Source of the DNA: Myxococcales bacterium | Lineage (GTDB): Bacteria > UBA10199 > 2-02-FULL-44-16 > JAAZCA01 | DNA: 34,667 nt | NCBI GenBank assembly: GCA_012513515.1 | Contig: JAAZCA010000036.1 | Location: 73,045-107,711, forward strand | Reading direction: 5' to 3' | In this document: positions 1 through 7,482 of the stretch, one piece after another | How the letters are laid out: each line of letters opens with the position of its first letter | Position numbering within the stretch: the first letter of the stretch is position 1 | Translations under genes and position numbers: made by a program | The notes under the pieces: generated by a model | What the model saw: only the letters and a program-made list of their open reading frames with translations | Told to the model about the DNA's origin: nothing | Databases searched by the model: none

Positions 1-543
1 TAACCCACTCACACATATTATTCTGACTCCATCTTTCTTCGTGACGAGGCGGGCTTTATACAGCGTCAAGTTTTGCAGATACAGATCGTGCGAGGGGATG
101 TATACCTCGGGTATGTAATGGCCTTCTGAATCAGCAGCGACTACCGCACCGCAGCGGTGTTTTATTATGTAGGCATTTCCGCTTTTTGCCACGCAGCGCA
201 AACCCCCGCGGCTTGGAGTTATTCTGCAGTGCCTTTCTATGGATTCCAGCGCGATTTGAATCGCCTTTTCTGGGATTTCGATACGCAATGTAGGGGGGAG
301 TTTTTCGGGAAATTCGAATTCAGTTTTTTCGATCCTACCCAAATAGGTCTGAACGAAGCTCTCTTCCCTCTTAGCCATTGCCCAGAGCGCCGACTCCCTT
401 CCTGCCGCGCCGGTCACTACACCTGCTGTCGCTGTGGATAAGGGAGCGGTCGCTGCGAAGGTGTGGCTGCCGGGCATACCGGGAAGAAACGCCGGAATGG
501 TGGCAGTCGTCAGCGTTGGAGATGGTCTCGTAATATGAAGCAT
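1..543 (-). CDS. Unknown protein, 3' end beyond the window edge
   Basis: An uninterrupted minus-strand reading frame runs from an ATG at 543 to the first base of the window with no stop, so at least 181 residues are encoded and the C-terminus is missing. An AAGGA sequence just upstream of the ATG serves as a ribosome binding site, although its spacing is short. The first 50 residues are rich in Ala, Thr and Pro. They are followed by a more typical globular region with charged and hydrophobic segments and several cysteines. I do not recognise a family. The gene is divergent from the release-factor-like gene to its right, with about 190 bp between them. Plus-strand frames in the same interval look like shadows of this one. 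Confidence 0.6.
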   Translation of the reverse strand, partial: MLHITRPSPTLTTATIPAFLPGMPGSHTFAATAPLSTATAGVVTGAAGRESALWAMAKREESFVQTYLGRIEKTEFEFPEKLPPTLRIEIPEKAIQIALESIERHCRITPSRGGLRCVAKSGNAYIIKHRCGAVVAADSEGHYIPEVYIPSHDLYLQNLTLYKARLVTKKDGVRIICVSGL

Positions 544-735
544 TGTTCCTTCTTATCGCAAGTTTTTGTCATAAGTTGCGATCTTTTTTGTTCTTTTTTG
601 TTCCTTAAATCTGCTGTGATTGCACATAATTTCTCCCGTCAATGGGCCTGTTTTATGCCTGCAAAAGACTTTTATCTTTTATAGGATGTACTTTACCAGT
701 AGTAGTCGACATATTTCAGCGTGTTAGGGGTAGAA

Positions 736-1140
736 ATGACGGTTTCGAAGGAAAAGTGGGATTTGCTTTATTCCAGGATGAAGGCGGCCGGGATATCCGA
801 GGGAGATATCGAGGAAAAGTTCGTCCGTTCATCCGGCAAAGGGGGGCAGAACGTAAACAAGCTCTCTACATGCGTCGTATTAAAACACCTTCCAAGCGGT
901 ATTATCATCAAATGTCAGGATGAGCGATCTCAGGGGATGAACCGTTTTTTCGCCCGCAGGCGCCTTTTGGAAAGGCTTGAGAGGGCGAGGTTGGGGTGCG
1001 AGAGCGAAGCGGAGAAAAAACGCTGGAAGATCAAAAAACAGAAGAAAAAACGTTCAAAAAAGGCAAAAGAGAAAATTCTTAGGGAAAAAAGAAGGATTTC
1101 TGAGAAAAAATCGCTTAGAAAAAGACCGGTTGAGGGGTGA
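736..1140 (+). CDS. GGQ-domain peptide chain release factor-like protein (ArfB/RF-1 domain family)
   Basis: This 134-residue protein consists almost entirely of the RF-1 catalytic domain. The motif SSGKGGQNVNK has the universally conserved GGQ at residues 36-38, which enters the peptidyl transferase centre and hydrolyses peptidyl-tRNA. The stop-codon recognition domains of RF1 and RF2 are absent. A C-terminal tail of about 45 residues is extremely rich in Lys and Arg, as in ArfB (YaeJ), whose basic tail enters the empty mRNA channel of stalled ribosomes. A ribosome-rescue role is therefore likely but inferred. I chose the ATG at 736 because AGGGG lies five bases upstream; a GTG at 721 would add five residues without a better site. 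A hypothetical gene follows after 11 bp. Confidence 0.85.
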   Translation: MTVSKEKWDLLYSRMKAAGISEGDIEEKFVRSSGKGGQNVNKLSTCVVLKHLPSGIIIKCQDERSQGMNRFFARRRLLERLERARLGCESEAEKKRWKIKKQKKKRSKKAKEKILREKRRISEKKSLRKRPVEG

Positions 1141-1151
1141 GCGATGGATAG

Positions 1152-1961
1152 ATGTTAGAATTCAGCCTCCAAATTTTTTTAGGCCATATAGCAACTCCTC
1201 CCCCACCTTCATCCGATGATGTAGGCATGGGAAGCGAAATTCCAAAAGATGGCATTTGTTTACAGCTCGATAACGGCTTCTATGTCGAGACTCCTGACGG
1301 GTTGAATTTTGAATATTATTCTGGCGACCCAAGCGGAGAGCACTTTGCGAAAGACGTATATAGCAGCACTCCCGATTTGAGCACTTTGGAAAGAAACGCC
1401 GAACGCTGCTATAGGGATTATCAGACCTTACAAGAGATTTTCAAGATGCGTCCTGCCTCAAAAAAGGTTAAAGAAACCCCTTCAGTATCCAAAGGGGAAG
1501 AGGGCGAAAAATCATCTTCCCCGATGTTTCAGGGGAAAACTCCTGGCGAATGGGTTTGGGACGATGATGGTATCACAAAGAGTAGAACCTGGGTTGGACC
1601 TGATGGCTCCGAGGCAACTGAAAGGATAACGAATGATGGGACGGGGGCCAGAACGATGGAATGCGATGATACTATATGTAGTTTTAGAGATGAGCGCCCC
1701 GATGATTTACGTGAAGAAATGAACTCCGCTGATGGATGGGAAGCGACCGATGTCGGTGGTATGAATTTTGATACCAAGATCGTCTATGATAGTGCAAGGA
1801 ACAAGATGTTCGTCCTGGCTCGGGATGAACATGGTAACGTATTAGTCGTAGACACGAATGGTATTACAAATTTTCTAAAGTCCGTGGATGGGCACAAACT
1901 CAGTTGGGAGGTGATGGATAGCCCTGCCTGGAAGGATCTTATTAAGAGGTTTAAACTCTGA
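1152..1961 (+). CDS. Hypothetical protein
   Basis: A 269-residue protein that I do not recognise. It begins with a short hydrophobic stretch and a Pro-rich run, which is not a convincing signal peptide. A Lys/Glu/Ser-rich low-complexity linker lies around residues 100-125. After it comes a Trp-, Asp- and Gly-rich segment with beta-strand-like character (GEWVWDDDG, TWVGPDGSE), and the protein ends with a more helical C-terminus. The ATG at 1152 follows the release-factor-like gene by 11 bp, so the two may be co-transcribed, but no strong ribosome binding site marks this start and a downstream start (for example the Met near residue 26) is possible. No terminator is obvious after it; tRNA-Arg converges from the other strand. 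Confidence 0.55.
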   Translation: MLEFSLQIFLGHIATPPPPSSDDVGMGSEIPKDGICLQLDNGFYVETPDGLNFEYYSGDPSGEHFAKDVYSSTPDLSTLERNAERCYRDYQTLQEIFKMRPASKKVKETPSVSKGEEGEKSSSPMFQGKTPGEWVWDDDGITKSRTWVGPDGSEATERITNDGTGARTMECDDTICSFRDERPDDLREEMNSADGWEATDVGGMNFDTKIVYDSARNKMFVLARDEHGNVLVVDTNGITNFLKSVDGHKLSWEVMDSPAWKDLIKRFKL

Positions 1962-2039
1962 TCTGAAATAGCCATAATCTGACCCGATGACCCGCATTTG
2001 TCGAATCGAGGACCCTCGACGCAACCGATAATCATTCGG

Positions 2040-2112
2040 TGGGCCTAGCAGGAATCGAACCTGCGACCCTCTGCTTAGGAGGCAGATGCTCTATCCACTG
2101 AGCTACAGGCCC
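2040..2112 (-). tRNA. tRNA-Arg (anticodon CCT)
   Basis: On the minus strand a 73-nt sequence folds as a complete cloverleaf. The acceptor arm GGGCCTG pairs with TAGGCCC with one G-T wobble. The D arm has stem GCTC/GAGC. The anticodon arm is TCTGC, loop CTCCTAA, GCAGA, giving anticodon CCT, which reads AGG. The T arm is GCAGG, TTCGATT, CCTGC, and the discriminator base is A. The 3' CCA is not encoded. Confidence 0.96.
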
Positions 2113-2120
2113 GCCAAATG

Positions 2121-2149
2121 ATTATCTAACAGTTTTTAAAAATCAAAAA
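2121..2149 (-). promoter_or_regulatory. Possible promoter of tRNA-Arg
   Basis: Reading on the minus strand, GATAAT (plus 2121-2126) matches the -10 consensus at five of six positions. It lies eight bases before the mature tRNA 5' end. The -35 is unclear: TTGATT is spaced only 14 bp away, and a weaker T-rich hexamer fits at 17 bp. Confidence 0.3.
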
Positions 2150-2160
2150 ACTATGTTGCA

Positions 2161-2215
2161 TCGGGGGGAGGTAACCGACGAAGTCGGTATGCTCTATCCA
2201 GCGAGCTACAGGTCC
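2161..2215 (-). pseudogene. Degenerate tRNA 5'-half copy
   Basis: On the minus strand this segment repeats the first part of a tRNA: an acceptor-like GGACCTG, then TAGCTC, a D-loop GCTGGATA and GAGC, very close to the intact tRNA-Arg 48 bp downstream. The anticodon arm is replaced by a short hairpin (ACCGA, CTTCG, TCGGT). No T arm or matching 3' acceptor strand follows. It therefore cannot form a cloverleaf. It may be a decayed tandem tRNA gene or a recombination remnant. Confidence 0.6.
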
Positions 2216-2435
2216 GCGAAGCGATCCAATTCCGAACGACGAATTTGTGCTCCTACAACAGTTAAAATGGGTCAGTCAATCCTTTTTGAACCATCCTGAG
2301 ATAAACCGTAGCTGATGGACCTTATGTTGTCAGGGAGGATGGTCATAGCCGGGGAGGACCTTCTCGACTTTTTTCGAAGCGGATATTCTCCGTTGACGTC
2401 ATGTCGCTTTAATATGTTTTTGGGAAAGTTCCTCT

Positions 2436-3056
2436 CTATTCCGACAGCGAGTAGTTGAGTGTGACGGTTATCGGCGCAGGATAGTAGGGAAGGGGCTCCG
2501 CCCGCCTTGCTGTTTCCATGGCCGCCTCATCTAAAATATTCGCCCCGCATGAACTCGCCAGCTTTATCCACTTTATGCTGCCATCTTCATTTATTTCGAA
2601 GGAGATTTTGGGTTTTCCCTCGATCCCCTTTTTCTTAGCGGTCATAGGGTAGTACTTTCTTTCATCCAGGCGTCGCCAGACCTTTGAGAGGGTGTCCTGA
2701 GACCTGGCCTCACCGCCTCCGTAGCCGCTACCTGCCGACGTTCCGGAGCCGCCATGGATCGCGCCCCCGGTTCCTCCATCCTCACCGGAGCTTTTCGAGT
2801 GCGAATGTTCAATCCCGCTTTTCTGGGGCGATGCCTGCAAAAGCAGTTTCCTTTTCGTCGCGGAGGGGCTGGTGAATTCCCCAGCCGATCTCCCGGATAT
2901 AACGTCTGTCACCCATACGCTTACAATCGAGCCACCTGAACCCCCTGAACCGCCGCTTTTTGCGTGATAGACTTCATGGCTTAGCCCCAGCGCTACCAGT
3001 ATGGCGGCTACATGGATGAGCAGGGATATGGATAACGATTTTTTGAATCTCTCCAT
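2436..3056 (-). CDS. TonB-like energy transducer, C-terminal domain protein
   Basis: A 206-residue protein with a short basic N-terminus, one membrane helix at about residues 8-25 (SISLLIHVAAILVALGLS), a long Gly/Ser-rich periplasmic linker and a C-terminal TonB-type domain (KYYPMTAKKKGIEGKPKISF, then DGSIKWIKLASSCG and DEAAMETARRA). This layout fits the TonB family, which couples the ExbB-ExbD proton motor to outer-membrane receptors; no exbB or exbD lies nearby. I chose the Met at 3056 because it puts the helix at the N-terminus. A longer frame reaches 3161, but its extra 35 residues cross a 12-bp tandem repeat and look non-coding. No good ribosome binding site precedes 3056. The linker is Gly/Ser-rich instead of the usual Pro-Lys/Pro-Glu. 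Confidence 0.8.
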   Translation of the reverse strand: MERFKKSLSISLLIHVAAILVALGLSHEVYHAKSGGSGGSGGSIVSVWVTDVISGRSAGEFTSPSATKRKLLLQASPQKSGIEHSHSKSSGEDGGTGGAIHGGSGTSAGSGYGGGEARSQDTLSKVWRRLDERKYYPMTAKKKGIEGKPKISFEINEDGSIKWIKLASSCGANILDEAAMETARRAEPLPYYPAPITVTLNYSLSE

Positions 3057-3123
3057 CGGAGAGGCACGATTGCGGGTTTTCCTGTCTAAGTCAACGGAGA
3101 TCGAGGCCAATGGCACAGTCGCT

Positions 3124-3147
3124 TGGGAAGTCCGCTGGGAAGTCCGC
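3124..3147. repeat. 12-bp tandem duplication
   Basis: The unit TGGGAAGTCCGC occurs twice in direct succession in the gap between the divergent tonB-like gene and the small membrane protein gene. No function can be assigned. Confidence 0.85.
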
Positions 3148-3185
3148 CTTGTCCACGCCACCTTATTCTGTTAGCATTGCAGCCC

Positions 3186-3524
3186 ATGATGATGAGGATA
3201 GAGAGTGATTTAAAATCAGGTGCGAGGAGATGGGTCGATCTGGGGGGGTGGTTGCTATTTTTGGGATGGATCGTGGTGAATTTTCTCTTCAAGCCATTTC
3301 CAAAAGGAGTTACTTCGATAGGAGTTGGCACCATCGTGCTCTTCGTTGCGGTGATGAGATTTTTGGCGGGGGGGTCGATCAGCATGTTCTGGCTCATAAT
3401 CGGAGTCGTTTTCATGGGGGCCGGTTTTGGCCACCTCTCTGGAATCGATTTTCCGTTTACTTCGGCAGCCCTTATGGTTTGCGGTGTGATGATGCTTCTC
3501 AACAGTCGCAGCGCGGGTGGTTGA
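3186..3524 (+). CDS. Small integral membrane protein, four helices
   Basis: A 112-residue hydrophobic protein with four predicted membrane segments: around WLLFLGWIVVNFLF, IGVGTIVLFVAVMRFLAG, SMFWLIIGVVFMGAGFG and TSAALMVCGVMMLL. The short polar N-terminus (MMMRIESDLKSG) comes from three consecutive ATG codons at 3186, 3189 and 3192, and any of them could start the gene; an in-frame ATG at 3123 would run through a tandem repeat and is unlikely. Its stop codon lies four bases before the serC ATG, so the two genes are probably translated from one message. It resembles small four-helix membrane proteins of unknown role, and I cannot name a family. Confidence 0.65.
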   Translation: MMMRIESDLKSGARRWVDLGGWLLFLGWIVVNFLFKPFPKGVTSIGVGTIVLFVAVMRFLAGGSISMFWLIIGVVFMGAGFGHLSGIDFPFTSAALMVCGVMMLLNSRSAGG

Positions 3525-3528
3525 CGAG

Positions 3529-4602
3529 ATGAGCGAAAGATTTTCATATAACTTTGGAGCTGGTCCGTCGGTTGTGCCGCATGAAGTTTTAGATGCTGCT
3601 GTTGCCGAACTTTCAAGAAAAGATAGCCAGAGCATATTGGAAATCCATCACAGGTCGACGAGGTTTAAGAATCTACTCGAGGAATGTGAATCTTTATCGC
3701 GTGAGCTTTTGGGTATTCCAAAAAATTACAGGTTTTTGATTTTGCCGGGCGGAGGTAGGATGCAGTTCGCGATGATTCCTATGAATCTGCTTGAGGGAAG
3801 CGCCGACTACGCGATCACCGGGCTTTGGTCGAAGAAGGCTATGGAGGAGGCGGAGAAGGTTGGAAACGTTCGTGTAGCGTATTCTTCCGAAGATGCCTTT
3901 TTTTCGAAGGTCCCTCTGCCGGAGGAAATTGAAATAGATGGTACCGCCAGCTATCTTCATATCACCTCGAACAATACGGTATATGGCACTCAGTATTACG
4001 AGTTTCCCGATGCCGGTGAGCCTCCTCTCATCGCAGATATGTCGTCGGATCTCTTCACGCGCGATGTAGATGTTTCAAACTTTGCCTTGATCTATGCTGC
4101 TTTCCAGAAGAACTGCGGTATCGCGGGAGCTGCGGTGGTGATAATCAGGGATGATCTTCTCGAAAGGAATCCGAGAATTCTTCCGGATTTTCTCAGATAC
4201 GGCATTCATGCCAATCACGGATCCCTTTTTAATACCCCTCCGCTCTTTTCGATATTTATCTTCAGGGAAATGCTTCGATGGATAAAGCGATCAGGCGGAG
4301 TTGAGATGCTTGGCAGATCGAATGACGAAAAATCATCTCTCATATATGAGGTGATAGATAGTTCGGATTTTTATACCGGCGCGGCTGAAAAAGGGAGCCG
4401 GTCAAAGGTTAACGTAGTATTCGATCTCTCCGATGACAAAATTACGAAACTCTTCATAGAGCGCGCAGAGTCCTTAGGCCTCCTTGGTCTCTCCGGGCAC
4501 AGGTCGCGCGGTGGAATTAGAGCCTCGTTATATAATGCCATGCCCGTTTCAGGAGCGCACGCCCTGGCTGAATTCATGAGGGAATTTGAAAAACGATCGT
4601 GA
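3529..4602 (+). CDS. serC: Phosphoserine aminotransferase
   Basis: A 357-residue class V aminotransferase that converts 3-phosphohydroxypyruvate and glutamate to phosphoserine and 2-oxoglutarate in serine synthesis; in many bacteria it also acts in pyridoxal phosphate synthesis. Visible hallmarks are the N-terminal YNFGAGPS, the phosphate-binding GGGRMQFAMIPMN and the PLP-lysine motif AFQKNCGIAGA with Lys at about residue 194. Others are the HANHGSLFNTPP segment and the C-terminal substrate-binding GHRSRGGIRASLYN. Length and motif order are typical. The ATG at 3529 is four bases after the upstream stop; a GTG at 3517 is an alternative. No serA is present in the window. Confidence 0.95.
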   Translation: MSERFSYNFGAGPSVVPHEVLDAAVAELSRKDSQSILEIHHRSTRFKNLLEECESLSRELLGIPKNYRFLILPGGGRMQFAMIPMNLLEGSADYAITGLWSKKAMEEAEKVGNVRVAYSSEDAFFSKVPLPEEIEIDGTASYLHITSNNTVYGTQYYEFPDAGEPPLIADMSSDLFTRDVDVSNFALIYAAFQKNCGIAGAAVVIIRDDLLERNPRILPDFLRYGIHANHGSLFNTPPLFSIFIFREMLRWIKRSGGVEMLGRSNDEKSSLIYEVIDSSDFYTGAAEKGSRSKVNVVFDLSDDKITKLFIERAESLGLLGLSGHRSRGGIRASLYNAMPVSGAHALAEFMREFEKRS

Positions 4603-4630
4603 GGCGGGATTATTTGCCGCCTTCCTTTCT
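4602..4630 (+). terminator. Weak candidate terminator after serC
   Basis: AGGCGG at 4602-4607 pairs with CCGCCT at 4617-4622 around a nine-base loop. A pyrimidine-rich TCCTTTCT tract follows, not a clean T run. The position right after the serC stop supports it. Confidence 0.4.
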
Positions 4631-4637
4631 GCCATTC

Positions 4638-4666
4638 TTGACAGTAGGCGTAAGTAGGCGTAATTT
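4638..4666 (+). promoter_or_regulatory. Candidate sigma-70 promoter for lemA
   Basis: A perfect -35 TTGACA (4638-4643) is followed after 17 bp by TAATTT (4661-4666), a weak -10. The spacer is built from a tandem 10-bp repeat, GTAGGCGTAA twice (4644-4663). The lemA ATG is 19 bp downstream. Confidence 0.5.
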
Positions 4667-4684
4667 GTAGCAAAAGGGGGAGGG

Positions 4685-5218
4685 ATGAAAAGGAGCGTTT
4701 TCTGGGTTCTGGCGATTGCGGTCGTGGCTTTGGTGATAACGTGCGTCTCGAAGCATAATGAGCTCTCAGCGCTCGATGAAGGGCTTGAAAAGCAGTGGAC
4801 TCCACTTGTGAATGTTATTACCCCGATATATATGCAGATCCCCGATTTGGTAAACGAGGTGATTCTCTACAATGGCAAGGAGGATGAAGTGGTCCACAAT
4901 CTTGCCACCGCTTACAAAGATTTCAATGAATCCTCTTCGACCTCTTCTCAGGTGACCGCTGCTAATAGGATAGAAGCTGCGCTTTCCGTGCTGTTCATCG
5001 AGGCTAGTCGGCGCTATCCGGGGATAGCGTCACATTATCAGTTTCAGAATTTGAAACAGATCTTTCAGACGACGTCAGAGGATATAGACAGGTTGGTGGA
5101 GGGGTACAACAATTCGGTCGACAACTTCAACAGCTACGTCAGGCAGTTTCCGAATAACATCGTCGGGATGCTCCTAGGTTCTGGTTCGAGAGCAGACTAC
5201 TTCAGAAAAGAAAACTGA
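4685..5218 (+). CDS. lemA: LemA family protein
   Basis: A 177-residue protein with an N-terminal hydrophobic anchor or signal (residues 5-21) and a helical body. It ends with the LemA signature region: YNNSVDNFNSYVRQFPNNIV followed by a hydrophobic GMLLG, close to the family's usual YN-x-x-V-x-x-YN and FP-x-N motif. LemA proteins are membrane-anchored helical-bundle proteins of poorly defined function. The ATG at 4685 has a strong purine-rich site, GGGGGAGGG, directly upstream. A symporter gene follows after 50 bp with its own ribosome binding site, so the pair may be co-transcribed. The usual TPM-domain partner protein is not adjacent, which makes the local context unusual. Confidence 0.88.
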   Translation: MKRSVFWVLAIAVVALVITCVSKHNELSALDEGLEKQWTPLVNVITPIYMQIPDLVNEVILYNGKEDEVVHNLATAYKDFNESSSTSSQVTAANRIEAALSVLFIEASRRYPGIASHYQFQNLKQIFQTTSEDIDRLVEGYNNSVDNFNSYVRQFPNNIVGMLLGSGSRADYFRKEN

Positions 5219-5268
5219 CCGTATTTTATTTTGGGATCTCTTCAACCTTTTAGGGACATGGAGGTCAT

Positions 5269-6891
5269 ATGCTATCGATGATTGATGTACTGATATTGGC
5301 CGCTTACTTTGTGGTGGTGATGGGGGTAGGATTTTATTTTACCAAGAGGGAGAGCACATCAACCGATTACTTTCTTGCCAGCAGGCATATCGGTTGGATA
5401 GCGATTGGCGCTTCCCTGTTTGCGACCAACATTTCCTCCGAACACTTCATAGGTTTAGCGGGGACAGGCGCTGCATCAGGGCTTGCCGTCGGTCACTTTG
5501 AATGGCTGGCATGCATCATCGTGCTCATTTTGGGCTGGATTTTTGTTCCCTTTTATCTCAAGTCCGGCGTTTTCACGATGCCGGAGTTTTTGGAAAAGAG
5601 ATTCAATAAGACCGCCAGGCGTTACCTAACCATTATCTCGATAGTAGGATATGTTCTGACGAAGATATCCGTGACGCTCTACGCCGGAAGCCTTCTTCTG
5701 AAACACGTTCTCGGCGTTGAACCGATGACCGGCGCCATCATAATGGTGGTGGCTACCGGCGCTTACACAATAGCCGGCGGCTTGAAAGCGGTCATCTATA
5801 CTGAACTCTTTCAGACCTTCGTCCTGATCGGAGGCGCGCTGGTTCTGACAATAATAGGGCTCAATCAGGTAGGGGGATTCGAGGGGCTTTACGCAAAGCT
5901 TCCGCCCGACTACTTTCACATGTTCAAGCCCTGGGACCATCCGGATTTTCCGTGGACCGGCATAATCTTTGGAGCACCTATACTCGGGATATGGTACTGG
6001 TGTACCGATCAGTACATTGTTCAGCGCGTTCTCTCGGCGAAGGGGCTCGACGATGCTAGGAGCGGAACGATCTTCGCCGGCTTTCTGAAGATACTTCCCG
6101 TCTTCATACTCGTGCTCCCCGGGCTCATAGCCGCTGCGCTATGGCCGGAGATCCGTGGAGATATGGCCTATCCAAATCTAGTCACTGGACTTCTACCTGT
6201 AGGGATGAAGGGGCTGGTTATAGCCGGTCTTCTAGCCGCGTTGATGTCGTCGCTTGCGGCGTGCTTTAATTCCACCTCGACGCTTTTTACGATGGATCTC
6301 TACAAACCTTTCAGAAAGTACGCATCGGAGAGGGAGCTCGTCCTTGTGGGCAGGATCGCCACCGCCCTTCTCGTCGTAATCGGCCTTCTGTGGATACCGT
6401 TCATAAAATACCTCAGCTCGCAGATCTACATATACCTGCAGAGCGTGCAGGCCTATATATCGCCGCCTATAGCAGTCTGTTTTCTGCTCGGCCTCTTTTG
6501 GAAGAGAGCCAACGGCAAGGGGGCCATCGCAGCGCTCTTTGTCGGATTTATCCTGGGAGCTGTGCGCTTCGGCTCTGAGCTGGCATTCAAGGCGGGGAGG
6601 ATCGATGGGGGATTGTTGTCCTACTATGCCAGTGCGAACTTTCTGCATATTGCGGTTTTTATCTTTGTCGTCTGCAGCGCGATTTTCGTGTTCGTCAGTC
6701 TCATGACGGATCCGCCTGCGCGCGAAAAGATCGCCGGACTTACCTGGAGTCTCTCCGGCGAGGCGGTGAGCGGAGTCGATGTGATGGCCCTGCCTGTGCT
6801 CGCCGAGCGGCCGTGGTGGAGAAAGATCAATATCCTGATGTCGGTTGTGCTGGTGCTAATCCTGCTGATGCTCTGGTGGAAATTCTTCTAG
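5269..6891 (+). CDS. Sodium:solute symporter, SSS family (SGLT-like)
   Basis: A 540-residue polytopic membrane protein of the solute:sodium symporter family, with roughly 13-14 hydrophobic segments. Family landmarks are SATD-like STDYFLASRHIGW near residue 30, GASLFATNISSEHFIGLAG around residues 47-65 (the region that contributes to sodium and substrate sites) and FTMPEFLEKRFN near residue 103. AGLLAALMSSLAACFNSTSTLF follows near residue 320. These regions look most like the sugar (SGLT-type) branch; the actual substrate cannot be read from sequence. The ATG at 5269 follows GGAGG with good spacing; an ATG three codons later is possible. A strong stem-loop terminator follows the stop. Confidence 0.92.
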   Translation: MLSMIDVLILAAYFVVVMGVGFYFTKRESTSTDYFLASRHIGWIAIGASLFATNISSEHFIGLAGTGAASGLAVGHFEWLACIIVLILGWIFVPFYLKSGVFTMPEFLEKRFNKTARRYLTIISIVGYVLTKISVTLYAGSLLLKHVLGVEPMTGAIIMVVATGAYTIAGGLKAVIYTELFQTFVLIGGALVLTIIGLNQVGGFEGLYAKLPPDYFHMFKPWDHPDFPWTGIIFGAPILGIWYWCTDQYIVQRVLSAKGLDDARSGTIFAGFLKILPVFILVLPGLIAAALWPEIRGDMAYPNLVTGLLPVGMKGLVIAGLLAALMSSLAACFNSTSTLFTMDLYKPFRKYASERELVLVGRIATALLVVIGLLWIPFIKYLSSQIYIYLQSVQAYISPPIAVCFLLGLFWKRANGKGAIAALFVGFILGAVRFGSELAFKAGRIDGGLLSYYASANFLHIAVFIFVVCSAIFVFVSLMTDPPAREKIAGLTWSLSGEAVSGVDVMALPVLAERPWWRKINILMSVVLVLILLMLWWKFF

Positions 6892-6909
6892 ATAAATTTG
6901 CTGAGATAG

Positions 6910-6941
6910 AAAAGGGCTGCCCCGAAAGGAGCAGCCCTTTT
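6910..6941. terminator. Bidirectional intrinsic terminator
   Basis: An 11-bp perfect stem, AAAAGGGCTGC (6910-6920) with GCAGCCCTTTT (6931-6941), encloses a ten-base loop. It has A and T runs on both flanks, between the convergent symporter gene and the minus-strand gene ending at 6960, and can serve both. Confidence 0.9.
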
Positions 6942-6959
6942 AAAATCGACGCGGGATCG

Positions 6960-7298
6960 TTATTCCAGGTCGGAATCGGAGTCGCCCGCTGCATCGCTTG
7001 TGCCTGGATTTTCCGGGTACCACCTCTTCATGATCTCCATGATCTGATAGGCCTGTTTGGCGTTGGTTATCGTGAATTTACTGCGAGGCATGTAGCTGTC
7101 GCCTTTTTTCTGATATCTCTGGATGCGGATCTTCGGCGCGCCGAACTGGCCCGTTTTCGAATCGAGTTCCCTGATGAGGTACATTATGGTAGTCCAGGCC
7201 CCGCGGGTGAGAATTTCTTTCTTGAGTTCTTCGACCTTCTGCTTGCCATCCCTCTCGTCCGTCCAATTCGCCGTTAGTTTATCTATGCTTCCTGACAT
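6960..7298 (-). CDS. Conserved hypothetical small protein
   Basis: A 112-residue soluble protein. The N-terminal part is charged and helical (MSGSIDKLTANW, GKQKVEELKKEI). The middle contains WTTIMYLIRELD and a basic, beta-like stretch GAPKIRIQRYQKK, then KFTITNAKQAYQIMEIMKRW, and the tail is very acidic (Asp/Ser). I do not recognise a named family. The compact, well-formed layout and the acidic tail suggest a protein that binds nucleic acid or another protein, but that is inference. The start at 7298 is well supported: AAAGGAG sits about six bases upstream. A longer frame to 7334 would pass that site. A sigma-70-like promoter lies at 7333-7360. Confidence 0.75.
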   Translation of the reverse strand: MSGSIDKLTANWTDERDGKQKVEELKKEILTRGAWTTIMYLIRELDSKTGQFGAPKIRIQRYQKKGDSYMPRSKFTITNAKQAYQIMEIMKRWYPENPGTSDAAGDSDSDLE

Positions 7299-7310
7299 GA
7301 ATGCTCCTTT

Positions 7311-7438
7311 CAATTCAACAATTGTGCGGGGCAATATACTTTTCCGGGGAAATAGATCAACATATTAAAGGGACGCCACATGCGGAGGCACGTATTGCAG
7401 GATGGGGAGCCTCTTAGAAAGATAGCATGTTGAATTGC
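7311..7438. repeat. Separated 10-bp inverted repeat between divergent genes
   Basis: CAATTCAACA at 7311-7320 is the exact reverse complement of TGTTGAATTG at 7429-7438. The first arm is in the leader of the minus-strand gene and the second is upstream of the PPC-domain gene. It could be a paired operator, or chance. Confidence 0.4.
7333..7360 (-). promoter_or_regulatory. Candidate sigma-70 promoter
   Basis: On the minus strand TTGATC (plus 7355-7360) and TATATT (plus 7333-7338) are 16 bp apart, with a predicted start near 7326. That leaves a leader of about 28 bases carrying the AAAGGAG site of the gene starting at 7298. Confidence 0.55.
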
Positions 7439-7482
7439 CGGAGGATATGATGTAGGGGTTGCTTCAAAATACCGGAGGAGAG

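Noticed and set aside
433-441. Perfect DnaA box TGTGGATAA
   Set aside because: A single copy inside a coding frame with no cluster or AT-rich region nearby; expected by chance.
157-684. Plus-strand reading frames at the left end
   Set aside because: They lie opposite or beside the long open minus-strand frame, lack ribosome binding sites and have no domain character.
3057-3161. N-terminal extension of the TonB-like protein
   Set aside because: It reads through a 12-bp tandem repeat, gives a strongly basic unstructured sequence and places the anchor helix away from the start.
7447-7455. Two-codon frame ATG ATG TAG after GGAGG, as a leader peptide
   Set aside because: The site is too short to give a meaningful peptide and nothing conserved supports it.
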